This document shows positions 43,208 to 52,450 of a stretch of DNA of 64,000 nt, piece by piece. Origin of the DNA: Streptomyces canus (GTDB taxonomy: Bacteria; Actinomycetota; Actinomycetes; Streptomycetales; Streptomycetaceae); the NCBI RefSeq assembly GCF_001514145.1, contig NZ_KQ948674.1, forward strand, positions 1-64,000, written 5' to 3'. Positions within the stretch are counted from its first letter, which is position 1. Each line of letters starts with the position of its first letter. The position numbers were made by a program, and so were the translations under genes. The notes under the pieces were generated by a model, which ran no database searches, was not told the origin of the DNA, and worked only from the letters and a program-made list of their open reading frames with translations.

Positions 43208-44476
43208 ATGAGTGAGCGCTCGACGTCTGTTCGTCGAAATGAACGCTTGTGGTGGTGGATTCACCAAACCGGTTTGAGCTACGCCGCATTCGCACGCGAA
43301 TTATGGATGACTGCTGAGTTGAATGGGCGTTCCGACCTACGACCGGATCGGTCACGCATAGGTCACTGGGTCAATGACGGACAGACGCCGCAGCATCCGA
43401 TGCCGGACTATCTCGCACAGACACTCTCGCGCCTGTCCGGCTGCACCGTGACTGTGGCCGACCTGGGGCTCTCATGCGGCCCGCAGTCTGGAGTCGAGCG
43501 CCTCGGAGTCGTCGATATGGCGACAGCCTTCTCACGAAGCGTCGTCTCCACGGACCTGTCGTCCTCGGAGATTGACGAGCTTGAATCGGGTATCGACGCG
43601 TTGGCCCTGGCCTACCCGACTCGTAGGCCGGAGGAGTTGTGGGATGAGGCGATGGAACACCGCCAGCGCGCCCACGTCCTACTGCATCATCGGCGGCACA
43701 CCCTCCGGGAGGGACGTGAGATCGCCCGGTGTGCGGGAATGCTGTCCGTCGTCCTCGCCTGGCTGTCTCACGACGGGGGACACCAGCAGGCCGTGGAAGC
43801 ATGGGCGGTGGACGCAACCGCGCACGGACAACAGGCCGATGCTCCTGAAGTGATCGCGTGGGCCGAGGACGTTCTCGCCACGGACGCGTTGTACGACAAC
43901 CGGCCCCTGGACGCGCTGACCGCCGCGACTCGCGGACTGGCCGTGGCACCGCGTTCGGGTGACGCCTCCATTCGCCTCATCGCGCAGGTGGCCCGTGCGC
44001 AGGCGTGCTTGGGAAACGCTGAGGGCTTCGCCGATGCGGCCCGGCGCGCCGAGGCTCTCTGCTCAAACCTCACAGCGTGCTGGAGCGGTCTCTTCAGAGT
44101 CGATAGGGCCCTTATCGGCTCCTTCAATGCCTCGTCATATCTCTGGCTGGATCGGCCCCGTGAAGCGCAGTCGGCAGCGTTGGACTCCATAAGCCACTAC
44201 CGCTCTCTGGAGGCGCCCGCGGTCGCGCCCACCCGCCTGGCGGTGGCCGAACTCGACCTCGCGCTGGCGCAGACAGCTCTGGGAGAGCCGGACGAGGCTG
44301 TACGGGCCGGTCTGTCAGCGCTCGGCGGTGAGCGTCTGGTCCATGCCATCGTCGGTCGGGCCGAGTACCTGGGCCGCGAATTGCGCCGCCGACATCCGGC
44401 CCGGACGAGTGTCACAGAATTCCTGGAACTGGTGCACGGCTTGCGGAACGCGCTGGAAAGCACTCCGGGTCGGTGA
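43208..44476 (+). CDS. Regulator-like protein with helical repeats
   Basis: 422 residues; ATG at 43208. The N-terminal ~90 residues resemble a DNA-binding unit (NERLWWWIHQTGLSYAAFARELWMTAELNG ... SRIGHWVNDGQTPQHPMPDYLAQTLSRLSG). The rest is alpha-helical TPR-like sequence (IAQVARAQACLGNAEGFADAARRAEALC; LAQTALGEPDEAVRAGLSALGGERL). This arrangement is common in Streptomyces helix-turn-helix proteins with tetratricopeptide sensors. It is divergent from the XRE-deformylase gene, with a 255-base shared promoter region that contains nothing else recognised. Confidence 0.6.
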   Translation: MSERSTSVRRNERLWWWIHQTGLSYAAFARELWMTAELNGRSDLRPDRSRIGHWVNDGQTPQHPMPDYLAQTLSRLSGCTVTVADLGLSCGPQSGVERLGVVDMATAFSRSVVSTDLSSSEIDELESGIDALALAYPTRRPEELWDEAMEHRQRAHVLLHHRRHTLREGREIARCAGMLSVVLAWLSHDGGHQQAVEAWAVDATAHGQQADAPEVIAWAEDVLATDALYDNRPLDALTAATRGLAVAPRSGDASIRLIAQVARAQACLGNAEGFADAARRAEALCSNLTACWSGLFRVDRALIGSFNASSYLWLDRPREAQSAALDSISHYRSLEAPAVAPTRLAVAELDLALAQTALGEPDEAVRAGLSALGGERLVHAIVGRAEYLGRELRRRHPARTSVTEFLELVHGLRNALESTPGR

Positions 44477-44573
44477 CCGAAGAGCGCGCCTTTCGCATTC
44501 CACTGTTCGCGGATACTGCCGCAATCTCGTCCGGTGTTCCATCTGTTTGATGGCATGGGAAGCAGGGACATAG

Positions 44574-45263
44574 TTGATAAATCACGCCGCTCAGCGCACT
44601 AGGCCAGGGCCTGGGGCCGCCGTCGTCTTCGACTGTGACGGTTTGCTGATCACAACCGAGGTGGCCTGGGATCTCGCTTACGATGCGATCTTTGCTCAGC
44701 ATGGTGCCGCGGTCGACGAAGCCGACAGGGACCGTCTGAGGGGCCTTGACCTCACCGCGGTCGGGCTATTCCTGGCTGAACGGCTCCATCGCCCAGCCTC
44801 CTCTTCGGCTCTGGCCGAAGAGGCCCTCGATCTGATGCGCAGCCACGTCGACAGGGTCATCGCACCCATGCCCGGGGCCACTCAGCTGGTTGCCGAGTTG
44901 GCCGGCACCCGTCCCGTTGCCGTGGCGTCCAACGCGCCAACCGACGTCGTCGAGGCACATCTGCGCAGGTTCTTCGACCTCTCGGGCGTCGTCATCGTCG
45001 GAGGTGACATGGTGGACGCGCCCAAGCCACAGCCGGATGTCTACCTGGCCGCTTGCGCCGCTCTCGCCTCGGATCCGGCTGACACCTGGGCACTTGAAGA
45101 CTCTGCCACGGGCGCTGCAGCGGCCCTGGCCGCGGGCCTCTGCGTCGTAGGGGTGCCACACACGGCAGGCTCGTTCTTCCCCTGCCACATGCGGGTCGGT
45201 TCGCTCGACGACCCTCATCTCCGGCAGGCCCTCCTCGGCGAAACCACCTCCGGTACACGCTGA
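44574..45263 (+). CDS. HAD-superfamily phosphatase (beta-phosphoglucomutase/CbbY type)
   Basis: 229 residues; TTG at 44574 with AGGGA five bases upstream. HAD motif I VVFDCDGLL, motif II AVASNAP, motif III Lys in DAPKPQPDVYL and motif IV TWALEDSATGAAAALAAG are complete, with the helical C1 cap of phosphosugar phosphatases/mutases between I and II. A small phosphosugar substrate is likely. It opens the sugar-related cluster, and a terminator hairpin follows directly. Confidence 0.85.
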   Translation: MINHAAQRTRPGPGAAVVFDCDGLLITTEVAWDLAYDAIFAQHGAAVDEADRDRLRGLDLTAVGLFLAERLHRPASSSALAEEALDLMRSHVDRVIAPMPGATQLVAELAGTRPVAVASNAPTDVVEAHLRRFFDLSGVVIVGGDMVDAPKPQPDVYLAACAALASDPADTWALEDSATGAAAALAAGLCVVGVPHTAGSFFPCHMRVGSLDDPHLRQALLGETTSGTR

Positions 45264-45269
45264 TCCCGG

Positions 45270-45295
45270 CGCCGGTCCCCGACGGGACCGGCGCT
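45270..45295 (+). terminator. Hairpin terminator after the first HAD gene
   Basis: Perfect 11-bp inverted repeat (45270-45280 and 45285-45295) with a 4-base loop, seven bases past the HAD stop. The rest of 45264-45614 contains a short run of GCGCGCCACA-like repeats near 45390-45430 and presumably the promoter of the second HAD gene. Confidence 0.75.
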
Positions 45296-45614
45296 CATCC
45301 AGACGCGCTCCCGCGACAGCCCCAGCTGGCCGGCTGGCGTACACCGTGAGCGGTCCCGCGAGACGTGAGTGATCGTGTCGGCCGTTGCGCGGCGCGCCAC
45401 AGCGCGCCACAACGGGCCACGGAGCCTCCCCAATCCGCCACAGCGCGCGCCCTACCCAGGCCACAGCTTCTTGAGGTCTCCTTGCGGCAGTAAGCAGCTC
45501 AGTCGGGACAGGCCGCCCAGTCAGGGCAGGCCACGGACTGCCAATGGCCGTTCCCCCGTACCGATGACCCGAGCGTGCTGGGCGGCAGCCCAGCCGAAGG
45601 GAGGGCTCGACTCC

Positions 45615-46214
45615 GTGAAACCGAGTGCCTTGGACACTGTCGTTTGCGACGTGGGCGGCGTGATCATCAGGTTCGATACCGGCGTCGCGCAGCAGATCGA
45701 AGCGCGGCACGATCTAGACAGCGGATCGCTCCTGGCCGCTGCCTTGAAGTCTCCTCCTGGCCGCCAGGCCATGGCCGGCGAGATGACCCACGAGGACTGG
45801 AAGCAGGCCATGACCGGCCTGGTGGGAGAGTCCGCGATCGACGAGTGGCTCGCCTACCACGGCGAGCTGGACGCGGAAGTGGTGGCACTGCTGAAGAAAT
45901 CCAGAGGTGCTGGGGCCCGTGTCGTGCTCCTCTCCAACGCGACTGCCCGGCTGCACGACGACCTGGCATTTCACGGACTCTCGGACCTGGCGGACCGCGT
46001 CTTTTGCTCGGCCGAGATGGGGCTGGTCAAACCAAATCCGCGTTGCTTTCGTGAGGCCGCGCAGCGAGCGGGGTTCGCACTGGAGCGGGCGCTGTACGCC
46101 GACGACACTGCCTCCTGGGTGGAAGCCGGAGTTCGTCTCGGTATGACCGGCCACCTCTTCAGCACGGCCAAGGCGCTGCGGGACACTCTGGAGTCGACGG
46201 GACTGGTGTCATGA
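45615..46214 (+). CDS. HAD-superfamily hydrolase (second)
   Basis: GTG at 45615 is where homology begins (VKPSALDTVVCDVGGVIIRF), with GGAGGG about 11 bases upstream; 199 residues. Motif I is VVCDVGGVIIRF (the Asp nucleophile and a Gly where many have Asp), motif II LLSNATA, motif III GLVKPNPRCF, motif IV ALYADDTASWVEAG. The Asp-x-Gly form of motif I occurs in epoxide-hydrolase-N/YihX-type sugar phosphatases. Overlaps the glycosyltransferase gene by ATGA. Confidence 0.8.
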   Translation: MKPSALDTVVCDVGGVIIRFDTGVAQQIEARHDLDSGSLLAAALKSPPGRQAMAGEMTHEDWKQAMTGLVGESAIDEWLAYHGELDAEVVALLKKSRGAGARVVLLSNATARLHDDLAFHGLSDLADRVFCSAEMGLVKPNPRCFREAAQRAGFALERALYADDTASWVEAGVRLGMTGHLFSTAKALRDTLESTGLVS

Positions 46215-47194
46215 CCACACACCAGTCCCCACCGCCGGAGATCGTGATCAGTGTCATCGTGGCGACAGCCCGCGATCACGGGTGCCGACGCCTGGTACAG
46301 GCCGTGCGGGAGCAGTTCGCGGCCGCGGCATGCGCGTACGAGATCGTCCTCGTCCTCGACGGCTGCCCGCGCTACAGCTGGCTCACCGATCACGGTCCAG
46401 ACCTCCGTGTCATCGTCCTCCCCGAGCGGCAGGGAATCGCCCGTGCCCGTAACACCGGGATCGCCGCCAGCCGGGGCCAGTTGCTGGCCTTCCTCGACGA
46501 CGACTGCGTGCCGGCGCCGACTTGGCTGGGTGAGCTGCTGCGCATGAGCAGCGAGCACCCCGAGAAGGCGGCGTTCGGCGGACGCGTGATCGGGACCGAC
46601 CCGTCGAACCTGTACAGCCAGCTGCGGGACGGCATCTACTACTACGAAACGTTCGGCCCCTGGTACACCGACAGCTCCGCGGCCGCGGACGTGATCGGCG
46701 CCCCGTACGTGAACGGCGGGAACTGCGCCTACCGGCGTGAGGCGCTCCTGGCCAGCGAGGGCTTCGACGCTCTACTGCCCGCCTACAGCGACGTGGAGCT
46801 GGGCCGGCGCCTGCTACTGCGGCAGCGAGCGGTGCTCAGCCCGCGCATGGCCATTCACCATGATCACCCCAGTGACTTTCGACAGTACATGCTGCGCTGC
46901 TGGCGCAGCGGGCGGGCACGGGGCTTGTTGTGGTGGCACCGCCAGTACCGGGAGGACTCGCCTGCGGCCGTCGCCGCCGCGGTCGCGACGAATCTCATGT
47001 GGCACAACGCCGTCCACCGGCGGCGCCGGATCACTGACTCGCCCGCCCGGGTGGTGGCAGTGCTGACCTGTCAGGAGATTGTTCATGGCATCGGATACGC
47101 GTGCGCGCTCCTCACGAGTCTCGTTGGCGGCCAGCGTGCTGGCGGCCTCCCTCGTGACGCGGAGGGTGCTGGAGTCGCGTCAGGTACGCCGTAG
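46211..47194 (+). CDS. Family 2 glycosyltransferase
   Basis: 327 residues, ATGA overlap with the HAD gene. GT-A fold: ISVIVATARDHGCRRLVQAV, EIVLVLDGCPR, GIARARNTGIAASRGQLLAFLDDDCVPAPTWLGEL (DDD metal/nucleotide-sugar site), then YVNGGNCAYRREALLASEGFDALLPAYSDVELGRRLL, the acceptor region with the catalytic Asp of EDxxLxxR-type. No transmembrane helix, except weak C-terminal hydrophobicity. The donor and acceptor are unknown. Its last 110 bases overlap the next gene. Confidence 0.88.
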   Translation: MTTHQSPPPEIVISVIVATARDHGCRRLVQAVREQFAAAACAYEIVLVLDGCPRYSWLTDHGPDLRVIVLPERQGIARARNTGIAASRGQLLAFLDDDCVPAPTWLGELLRMSSEHPEKAAFGGRVIGTDPSNLYSQLRDGIYYYETFGPWYTDSSAAADVIGAPYVNGGNCAYRREALLASEGFDALLPAYSDVELGRRLLLRQRAVLSPRMAIHHDHPSDFRQYMLRCWRSGRARGLLWWHRQYREDSPAAVAAAVATNLMWHNAVHRRRRITDSPARVVAVLTCQEIVHGIGYACALLTSLVGGQRAGGLPRDAEGAGVASGTP

Positions 47195-48428
47195 CCTCAG
47201 TGCCGGCCGCCGCGCAGCGGGCTCCGGGACGGGGTCTGCTCTCTCGGGCGGCGCGCGGGTGGTGTGTGTCGTGCCGATGTACGAGGAGACCGCGCTCGCC
47301 GAGGACACCGTCCGGTTCTGGCGGCACGCCCTGCGGGCGAAGACTGTCGACTCGGTGGTGCTGGTGACGACCGTCAAGGAAACGGCATCAGGTGGGGCGA
47401 GTACGCACACTCTGCTCCGGGAGGTCCTCGCCGCCGGCGCCGAGGACCACGAGGACCTGGTGCTCCTGCACTGCCAGGAGGTCTGCCCCTACCGTGCCGC
47501 GCAGCTGGACATGGCCGTCGCGTGGGCGCGGGATCGGTTCGCGTCCGCTGATGAGGCGAACGAGCTGTGGATCGGCGTCTACAACGCCGACTCCCGGCCG
47601 CACCTGGACACGTTCGACGAACTGCGCTCGGCGATCGGCGCCGCTCCCGGGGTGCGTGTCTTCCAGCAGCTGGTCGACTACGTCGTCCCGGACCGCGAAG
47701 GCACCGGTGCAGTGGCGGCGGGCAACGCGGTGCTCCAGACCTGGTGGACTTTGTCGCACTACGTCGCCCGGAACGAGCGAGGGCGCCGCGGCGACTCGCT
47801 GTGGTCGCGGACCTCACCGTTTTCGACGTTCGGGCACGGAGAGTTCATCCGCGCGGACTTCCTCCAGATGATCGGCGGATTTCCGCGGTACGCCTACGCC
47901 GACGGGCTCCTGCTCGGCTGGGTGGCCCGCCTCGCGCGTGAGCCGATCGGTCTGCTGGCCAACCGCGACGTGGCCGAGGTCCCCCGCACGGGGCGTGACC
48001 TCGTCCTGCAGCAGACCGCCTGGTTACGGGGCCTTCTGAACTTCGGCGTCACCGTGGAATGGTGCCGTGAACAGAACCTGCTGCGGCTTCCGGCCACCGA
48101 GGTCAGCCTGCTCAAAGCCCGCCACCTGGCCATTCCCGTGGCGTGGGGGCTGAGTACGGCGGCGGTGGCCACAGGGATTGTGGCCGAAGTGCACCGGGTG
48201 ATTCGCAGGCGAAGCCCTGCGGCCGATCTTGCCGCGATGGCAGCATTGGCTGCCTATCCGGTGATCCCCGGCCTGGTGGCCACGACGCAGCAGCAGCGCG
48301 CCATGGGCCGTGGTCGGCGGGTTGCCGGAGTGCTGGCATCCTGGCCCATGGAAGGGCTGGCTTTCTGGCCGGCCCTGTACGGACACGTTCGGCACGGCCA
48401 GCAGGCCCCGGCCAAGACGCCCCGGTAG
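47085..48428 (+). CDS. Membrane glycosyltransferase, GT2-like
   Basis: ATG at 47085 follows AGGAG by seven bases (a TTG lies six bases earlier); 447 residues. An N-terminal hydrophobic stretch (VSLAASVLAASLV) is followed by RVVCVVPMYEETALAEDTVRFW, LWIGVYNADSRPHLDTFDEL (NADS in the DxD position) and SPFSTFGHGEFIRADFLQMIGGFP with YADGLLLGWVARL. The C-terminal part has two to three membrane helices (LAIPVAWGLSTAAVATGIVA; LAAMAALAAYPVIPGLVA). It resembles processive or cellulose-synthase-like GT2 proteins. It starts within the previous glycosyltransferase gene. Confidence 0.7.
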   Translation: MASDTRARSSRVSLAASVLAASLVTRRVLESRQVRRSLSAGRRAAGSGTGSALSGGARVVCVVPMYEETALAEDTVRFWRHALRAKTVDSVVLVTTVKETASGGASTHTLLREVLAAGAEDHEDLVLLHCQEVCPYRAAQLDMAVAWARDRFASADEANELWIGVYNADSRPHLDTFDELRSAIGAAPGVRVFQQLVDYVVPDREGTGAVAAGNAVLQTWWTLSHYVARNERGRRGDSLWSRTSPFSTFGHGEFIRADFLQMIGGFPRYAYADGLLLGWVARLAREPIGLLANRDVAEVPRTGRDLVLQQTAWLRGLLNFGVTVEWCREQNLLRLPATEVSLLKARHLAIPVAWGLSTAAVATGIVAEVHRVIRRRSPAADLAAMAALAAYPVIPGLVATTQQQRAMGRGRRVAGVLASWPMEGLAFWPALYGHVRHGQQAPAKTPR

Positions 48429-48450
48429 GCGGTAGGAGGGATGGACGGCT

Positions 48451-49443
48451 GTGTCGGCCGAGGAGAGCGAGCGGCTGCTGAGCGACGCGCTGGCGTGCGC
48501 GATGCAGACGTGGCAGCCGTCGGGCTACGGCTTCGAACCGGTGGCCGGCGGCACGATGGCCGCGGTATGGCGAGGCGTCTCACCGTCGCCGACGCTGCCG
48601 GACGTCGCCGTGCGGCTGACTCCCAAGCCGGAGGCGCTCATCCGGAGGATTGCCGCGCTGGTCGACGGGGTCACGAGCGTCGAGACCCCTCAAACCTTGG
48701 CGGTCGGCACGATCACGACCGCGGACGGACCGCGGACCGTGCACGTGTGCACGTGGATCGGCAAGGGCGGCGCGGACCGCAGCGACCCCTACGGGCTGGG
48801 CCAGGACCTCGCCCGGCTGCACACAGACCTGACACGGCCCGGGGCCGGCGACTTCACCGACCGCCGCCTGTCCTTCGAGCGCGGACCGATCCCCGCCTCC
48901 GACCAGGACCTGCCGCCCTGGTACGTGGCCCGGCACCTGTGGCGGGACCGCATCCTGCCCCAGCTGGCCCAGAGCCAGGCGTCCCTGCGGCCCCAGCCCA
49001 TCCACGGAGACATGCACTGGGACAACGTCGTGGCCGGCAGCAGCGGCGGCGGGTTCGGCTTCATCGACTTCGACAAAGTCATGTGCGCCCCTCCGGTCTT
49101 CGATCTCGCCAAACTCCTGGCCACCGGCTTCTTCGTGCACCGCGACGGCCGGGCCCACTACCGACAGTCACGGGCCGCGGACCTCCTGGCCGGCTATCGC
49201 AGCATCCGGCCGCTGAGGCCCGCCGAGGTCACCGCCATCGAGGGCTTCGCCGTGATCTTGAACGAGGAGATCGCACGCCTCGGCCACGCCTACGGCGTGG
49301 ACGCCTACCGCCGCCAGGCCGATGCCGTCGGATCCTGGTGGACCTCCCGGCGGCGCCAGCGCCCCCTGGACCCGCTCGGTCTTCGCGAACCGGCGGCCGA
49401 GCCCACCGGGCAGCAGCTGTTCCTCCCTGACATCGACAGCTAG
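48451..49443 (+). CDS. Phosphotransferase of the APH/choline-kinase fold
   Basis: 330 residues, GTG ten bases after GGAGGG. Protein-kinase-like fold with catalytic loop PIHGDMHWDNVVAG (HGDxHxxN) and metal site FGFIDFDKVMCAPPVFDLAKLL. The ATP-Lys is probably in VAVRLTPKPEAL. The family phosphorylates aminoglycosides, choline, homoserine or sugar alcohols. In this cluster it may phosphorylate an intermediate or give self-resistance; sequence does not decide. Confidence 0.8.
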   Translation: MSAEESERLLSDALACAMQTWQPSGYGFEPVAGGTMAAVWRGVSPSPTLPDVAVRLTPKPEALIRRIAALVDGVTSVETPQTLAVGTITTADGPRTVHVCTWIGKGGADRSDPYGLGQDLARLHTDLTRPGAGDFTDRRLSFERGPIPASDQDLPPWYVARHLWRDRILPQLAQSQASLRPQPIHGDMHWDNVVAGSSGGGFGFIDFDKVMCAPPVFDLAKLLATGFFVHRDGRAHYRQSRAADLLAGYRSIRPLRPAEVTAIEGFAVILNEEIARLGHAYGVDAYRRQADAVGSWWTSRRRQRPLDPLGLREPAAEPTGQQLFLPDIDS

Positions 49444-49564
49444 TCCCGAGAACCCGCCAGGCGGCACGGCCGCCCCCCAGACACGCGCGCCCGCGCCCGG
49501 GCGATCGGGCCCCGCACCCCACGCACCCTGTCATGCCCATGCACGTCTTCGCGTACGGAGTGTC

Positions 49565-50554
49565 ATGCGATCACTACTCATAGGAGTCGGCAGCCACGGT
49601 GGCGACACACTGCTGCCCGCTGCCTGCTCCGCCGGAATCCCCTTGTCCGCCCTGGTCGACCGGGACGCCCCGCGGGCCAGCCAGCTCGCCGCGCAATGGA
49701 TGATCCCCCAGGTCTACGCGACGGCCGACCAGGTCGACAGCAGCACCTTCGACACCGCCCTCATCGCGCTTCCCGTCACCGAGCAGGCCGCACACGCCGC
49801 CTGGGCCCTGAAGGCCGGGCTCCACACCTTCGTGGAGAAGCCGCCGGCCCCGGACCTGCGGGGCCTGCACTCCCTGATCGAACTCGCGCAGCAGTCCGAC
49901 GCCGTCTGCTGCGTCGGCATGAACTTCCGCTGGGCCGAGGGCATCCGCAAGCTCATCGAAGCCCTCGAATCCGGAACCTACGGCACCGCCACCTGCGTAC
50001 GGGTCGAGCACGTCGCCCGCAAGCCGGTGACGAGCTTCAGTGCGGAACTCTCCCTGGAGGCCAGCCTCTTCGCCGCCCAGGGCATCCACGCCATCGACCT
50101 GGCCCAGATGCTGATGCCGGGAACCACCGGCACCGCCGGCCAGATGATCTCGGTGGACCGCGGACGCCTGTGCGCCATGGGCGCCACCAACCCCAAGGCG
50201 GGAACGCGGCTGGAGGTGCTGTTCGGCAGCTGCGCGGCCGCCTTCTACCACTCCGTCCACGTCACCACCTCGCGCGGCGACATGTTCCACCTGCGGGACC
50301 TCTCCGAGCTCCAGCTGCGCCCCAGCGGAGGCGACCCGCACGTCACCGAATACCCGGGCGTCCGCGTCCTGTGGCGCCGCTCGCCCGGCTCGGACGGCTA
50401 CACCCATGCCGGATACGGGCCCGAACTGGCCGCCTTCCGGGACCTCCTGAACGGCGAGGCACCGCACCGCCTGGCGCGCCTGGAGGACCTGCTGCCCGTC
50501 TACGAGGCGTTCGACGCCCTGCTGACCTCGGAGGGCCTGGGATGGACGGCGTAA
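49565..50554 (+). CDS. Gfo/Idh/MocA-family NAD(P)-dependent sugar dehydrogenase
   Basis: 329 residues; ATG four bases after GGAG. The Rossmann fold MRSLLIGVGSHGGDTLLPAA is followed by FVEKPPAPDLRGL, the EKP signature, and a C-terminal alpha/beta domain with FAAQGIHAIDLAQMLMPG. Next to a DegT aminotransferase this pair recalls 3-amino-sugar synthesis (oxidation at C3, then transamination), as in kanosamine (NtdC/NtdA with an HAD phosphatase NtdB) or diacetamido-uronic acids (WlbA/WlbE). The 3' end overlaps the DegT gene by 13 bases. Confidence 0.85.
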   Translation: MRSLLIGVGSHGGDTLLPAACSAGIPLSALVDRDAPRASQLAAQWMIPQVYATADQVDSSTFDTALIALPVTEQAAHAAWALKAGLHTFVEKPPAPDLRGLHSLIELAQQSDAVCCVGMNFRWAEGIRKLIEALESGTYGTATCVRVEHVARKPVTSFSAELSLEASLFAAQGIHAIDLAQMLMPGTTGTAGQMISVDRGRLCAMGATNPKAGTRLEVLFGSCAAAFYHSVHVTTSRGDMFHLRDLSELQLRPSGGDPHVTEYPGVRVLWRRSPGSDGYTHAGYGPELAAFRDLLNGEAPHRLARLEDLLPVYEAFDALLTSEGLGWTA

Positions 50555-51615
50555 CCGAGAAGTACCTCCACGACGCCATCGCCGCCGGCGGCACGGGCAA
50601 CGCGGACGCCGTCCGCGCTCTCGAAGCCCGGCTCGGCGCGCTCGTCGGCGCCCCGTACACGCTGTGCGTCTCCAGCGGCACCGCCGCGCTGATCAGCGCC
50701 CTGTACGCGGTGGGCGTCCGCCCCGGCGCGAGGGTGGCCGTCTCGGCCCTGGGCCCGTCGATGACCGGACTGGCCGTGGCCGCCCTCGGGGCGCAGCCGG
50801 TGTTCATCGACTGCCGCCCCGGCTCCTTCGGCCTGGCCCCGCAGTCGCTGAGCGAGGCGGCCAAGGCGGGCCCGCTCGCCGCCGTGGTCCCCGTTCCGAT
50901 GTGGGGCTACTGGGACGAGGACCCCCAGGTGCTCGCCGACCTCCGCCAGCGCGGAATCCCGGTGATCGTCGACGCCGCGCAAGCGCCGTTGTTGCGGCTT
51001 GAACCGCAGGCGCTGGCCGACGTCGCCGACGTGATCTGCCTGAGCCTGCACGGACGCAAGCCGATCAAGGCCGGCGAGGGCGGCGCCTGCCTCACCCGCA
51101 GCACAGCAGTCGCCGACAAGATCCTCGCGGTGCGCAACTTCGGCCAGGTGGCGGAGTTCTCCGGCACACGGGTGGATCCCACGGGCCCCTTCGGCAGCCG
51201 GCTCGGCACCAACTTCAAGATCAACGGTGTGGGGGCGGCCTGGTGCCTGGGCCAGCTGGAAGACCCTGGCGCACTGCGCGCCCGCCACGCACAGTTGAGG
51301 GCGGCCGCGCGCACCGTGTTCGACGGCACCGGCATCGCCTGGCACGAGGCCCCGCACAGCAGCGACGTTGCCGAGCACGGCGGGTACGGCCTGGTCGCCC
51401 TCTGCCGCGACCCCGAGGACGCGGCCCGCATGGCCCACCGCCTCACGGCCGGCGGCGTGGAGGTCGACACCCTCCGCTACGCCTACGCACCCATGCACAC
51501 CAGTGCGTGCTTCACCGCCGACGACGTCCGCACGCCGGCCGCGCACGACCTGACGTCGATCGCGGTGGCCTGCCGTCTCGAAGCGTTCCTCGCCCCATCT
51601 GCCGTCGGAGGTTGA
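50542..51615 (+). CDS. DegT/DnrJ/EryC1/StrS-family sugar aminotransferase
   Basis: 357 residues; ATG at 50542 inside the end of the Gfo/Idh gene. PLP-dependent fold: SSGTAALISALYAVGVRPG phosphate loop, VIVDAAQAPLL with the Asp for the pyridine nitrogen, Schiff-base Lys173 in LSLHGRKPIKAGEGG, and FGSRLGTNFKINGVGAAW. The C terminus keeps YAPMHTSACF. It probably aminates the keto-sugar made by the neighbouring dehydrogenase, with Glu or Gln as donor. Confidence 0.9.
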   Translation: MDGVTEKYLHDAIAAGGTGNADAVRALEARLGALVGAPYTLCVSSGTAALISALYAVGVRPGARVAVSALGPSMTGLAVAALGAQPVFIDCRPGSFGLAPQSLSEAAKAGPLAAVVPVPMWGYWDEDPQVLADLRQRGIPVIVDAAQAPLLRLEPQALADVADVICLSLHGRKPIKAGEGGACLTRSTAVADKILAVRNFGQVAEFSGTRVDPTGPFGSRLGTNFKINGVGAAWCLGQLEDPGALRARHAQLRAAARTVFDGTGIAWHEAPHSSDVAEHGGYGLVALCRDPEDAARMAHRLTAGGVEVDTLRYAYAPMHTSACFTADDVRTPAAHDLTSIAVACRLEAFLAPSAVGG

Positions 51616-51616
51616 C

Positions 51617-52396
51617 ATGAAGGTTGGCATCATCGGCATGGGCCACGTGGGGGCCTCCATGCACACCCTCTTCGCGCGCCACGCCGACCTGGTCACCTAC
51701 GACCAGAAGGACGGCGATACCTACCCGCAACGCGCCCTGCAGGCATGCGACTTCGCCGTGGTGTGCGTGAACACCCCGGCCGGCCCCGGCGGGGAGTGCG
51801 ACGTGTCCCACGTCTTCGACGCCGTCAAGCGCGTCCCCGCACAGCGGGTGATGCTGAAGTCCACCGTCCCGCCCGGCACCACCGCGCAGCTCGCCGAGGC
51901 CACGGGCAAGGAGATCTGCTTCAGCCCTGAGTACGTCGGGGAGAGCACCTACTTCAACCCGGTCTGCGACGACCCGCTGACCATGCCGTTCGTCATTCTC
52001 GGCGGTGAGCAGGCGATCCGCGGCTACTTCCTCGACGCGCTCGTGCCCATCCTGGGACCGACGAAGGCCTACTTCCAGTGCACCGCGGCCGAGGCCGAGG
52101 TCATCAAGTATATGGAGAACGCGTTCTTCGCCACCAAGGTCACGTTCGTCAACGAGTTCCGCGAGATCGCCGAGGCCTTCGGCGCCGACTGGCACACCGT
52201 GCGCGAAGGGTGGCTGCTGGACCCGCGCGTCGAGCCGTCCCACACGGCGGTGTTCGCCAACGCCCCCGGCTTCGGCGGCAAGTGCCTGCCCAAGGACATG
52301 ACCGCCATCATCGCCGCGGCGCGCGCGGTCGGTGCGAGCGCCGATCTGCTCAGCCAGGTCGTGCGCAGCAACGAACGGCTCCGCGCCGCCCTCTAG
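51617..52396 (+). CDS. Short UDP-glucose/GDP-mannose dehydrogenase-like protein
   Basis: 259 residues, ATG after GGAGG, one base after the DegT stop. It has the N-terminal Rossmann fold (MKVGIIGMGHVGASMH), the KSTVPPGTT and FSPEYVGEST loops, the central helix KYMENAFFATKVTFVNEF and the catalytic Cys223 in GFGGKCLPKD. It stops soon after, lacking the ~150-residue C-terminal UDP-binding domain of normal ~430-residue enzymes. The next gene begins after a terminator hairpin and does not supply this domain. Either it acts on a small substrate or its second domain is missing. Confidence 0.82.
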   Translation: MKVGIIGMGHVGASMHTLFARHADLVTYDQKDGDTYPQRALQACDFAVVCVNTPAGPGGECDVSHVFDAVKRVPAQRVMLKSTVPPGTTAQLAEATGKEICFSPEYVGESTYFNPVCDDPLTMPFVILGGEQAIRGYFLDALVPILGPTKAYFQCTAAEAEVIKYMENAFFATKVTFVNEFREIAEAFGADWHTVREGWLLDPRVEPSHTAVFANAPGFGGKCLPKDMTAIIAAARAVGASADLLSQVVRSNERLRAAL

Positions 52397-52403
52397 CCGC
52401 CCC

Positions 52404-52431
52404 GCTGCCCGGCCGGGACCGGCCGGGCAGC
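52404..52431 (+). terminator. GC hairpin between the short dehydrogenase and deacetylase genes
   Basis: Perfect 11-bp inverted repeat GCTGCCCGGCC / GGCCGGGCAGC with a 6-base loop, eight bases after the stop codon. The next gene starts 20 bases beyond, so it may act as a partial terminator or mRNA-processing/stability element rather than a full stop. Confidence 0.65.
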
Positions 52432-52450
52432 CGCCCCGTGGGAGCCGACC

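Noticed and set aside
45390..45432. Short GCGCGCCACA-like direct repeats
   Set aside because: Units are too short and irregular for an array, and the region is simple GC-rich spacer before the HAD gene.
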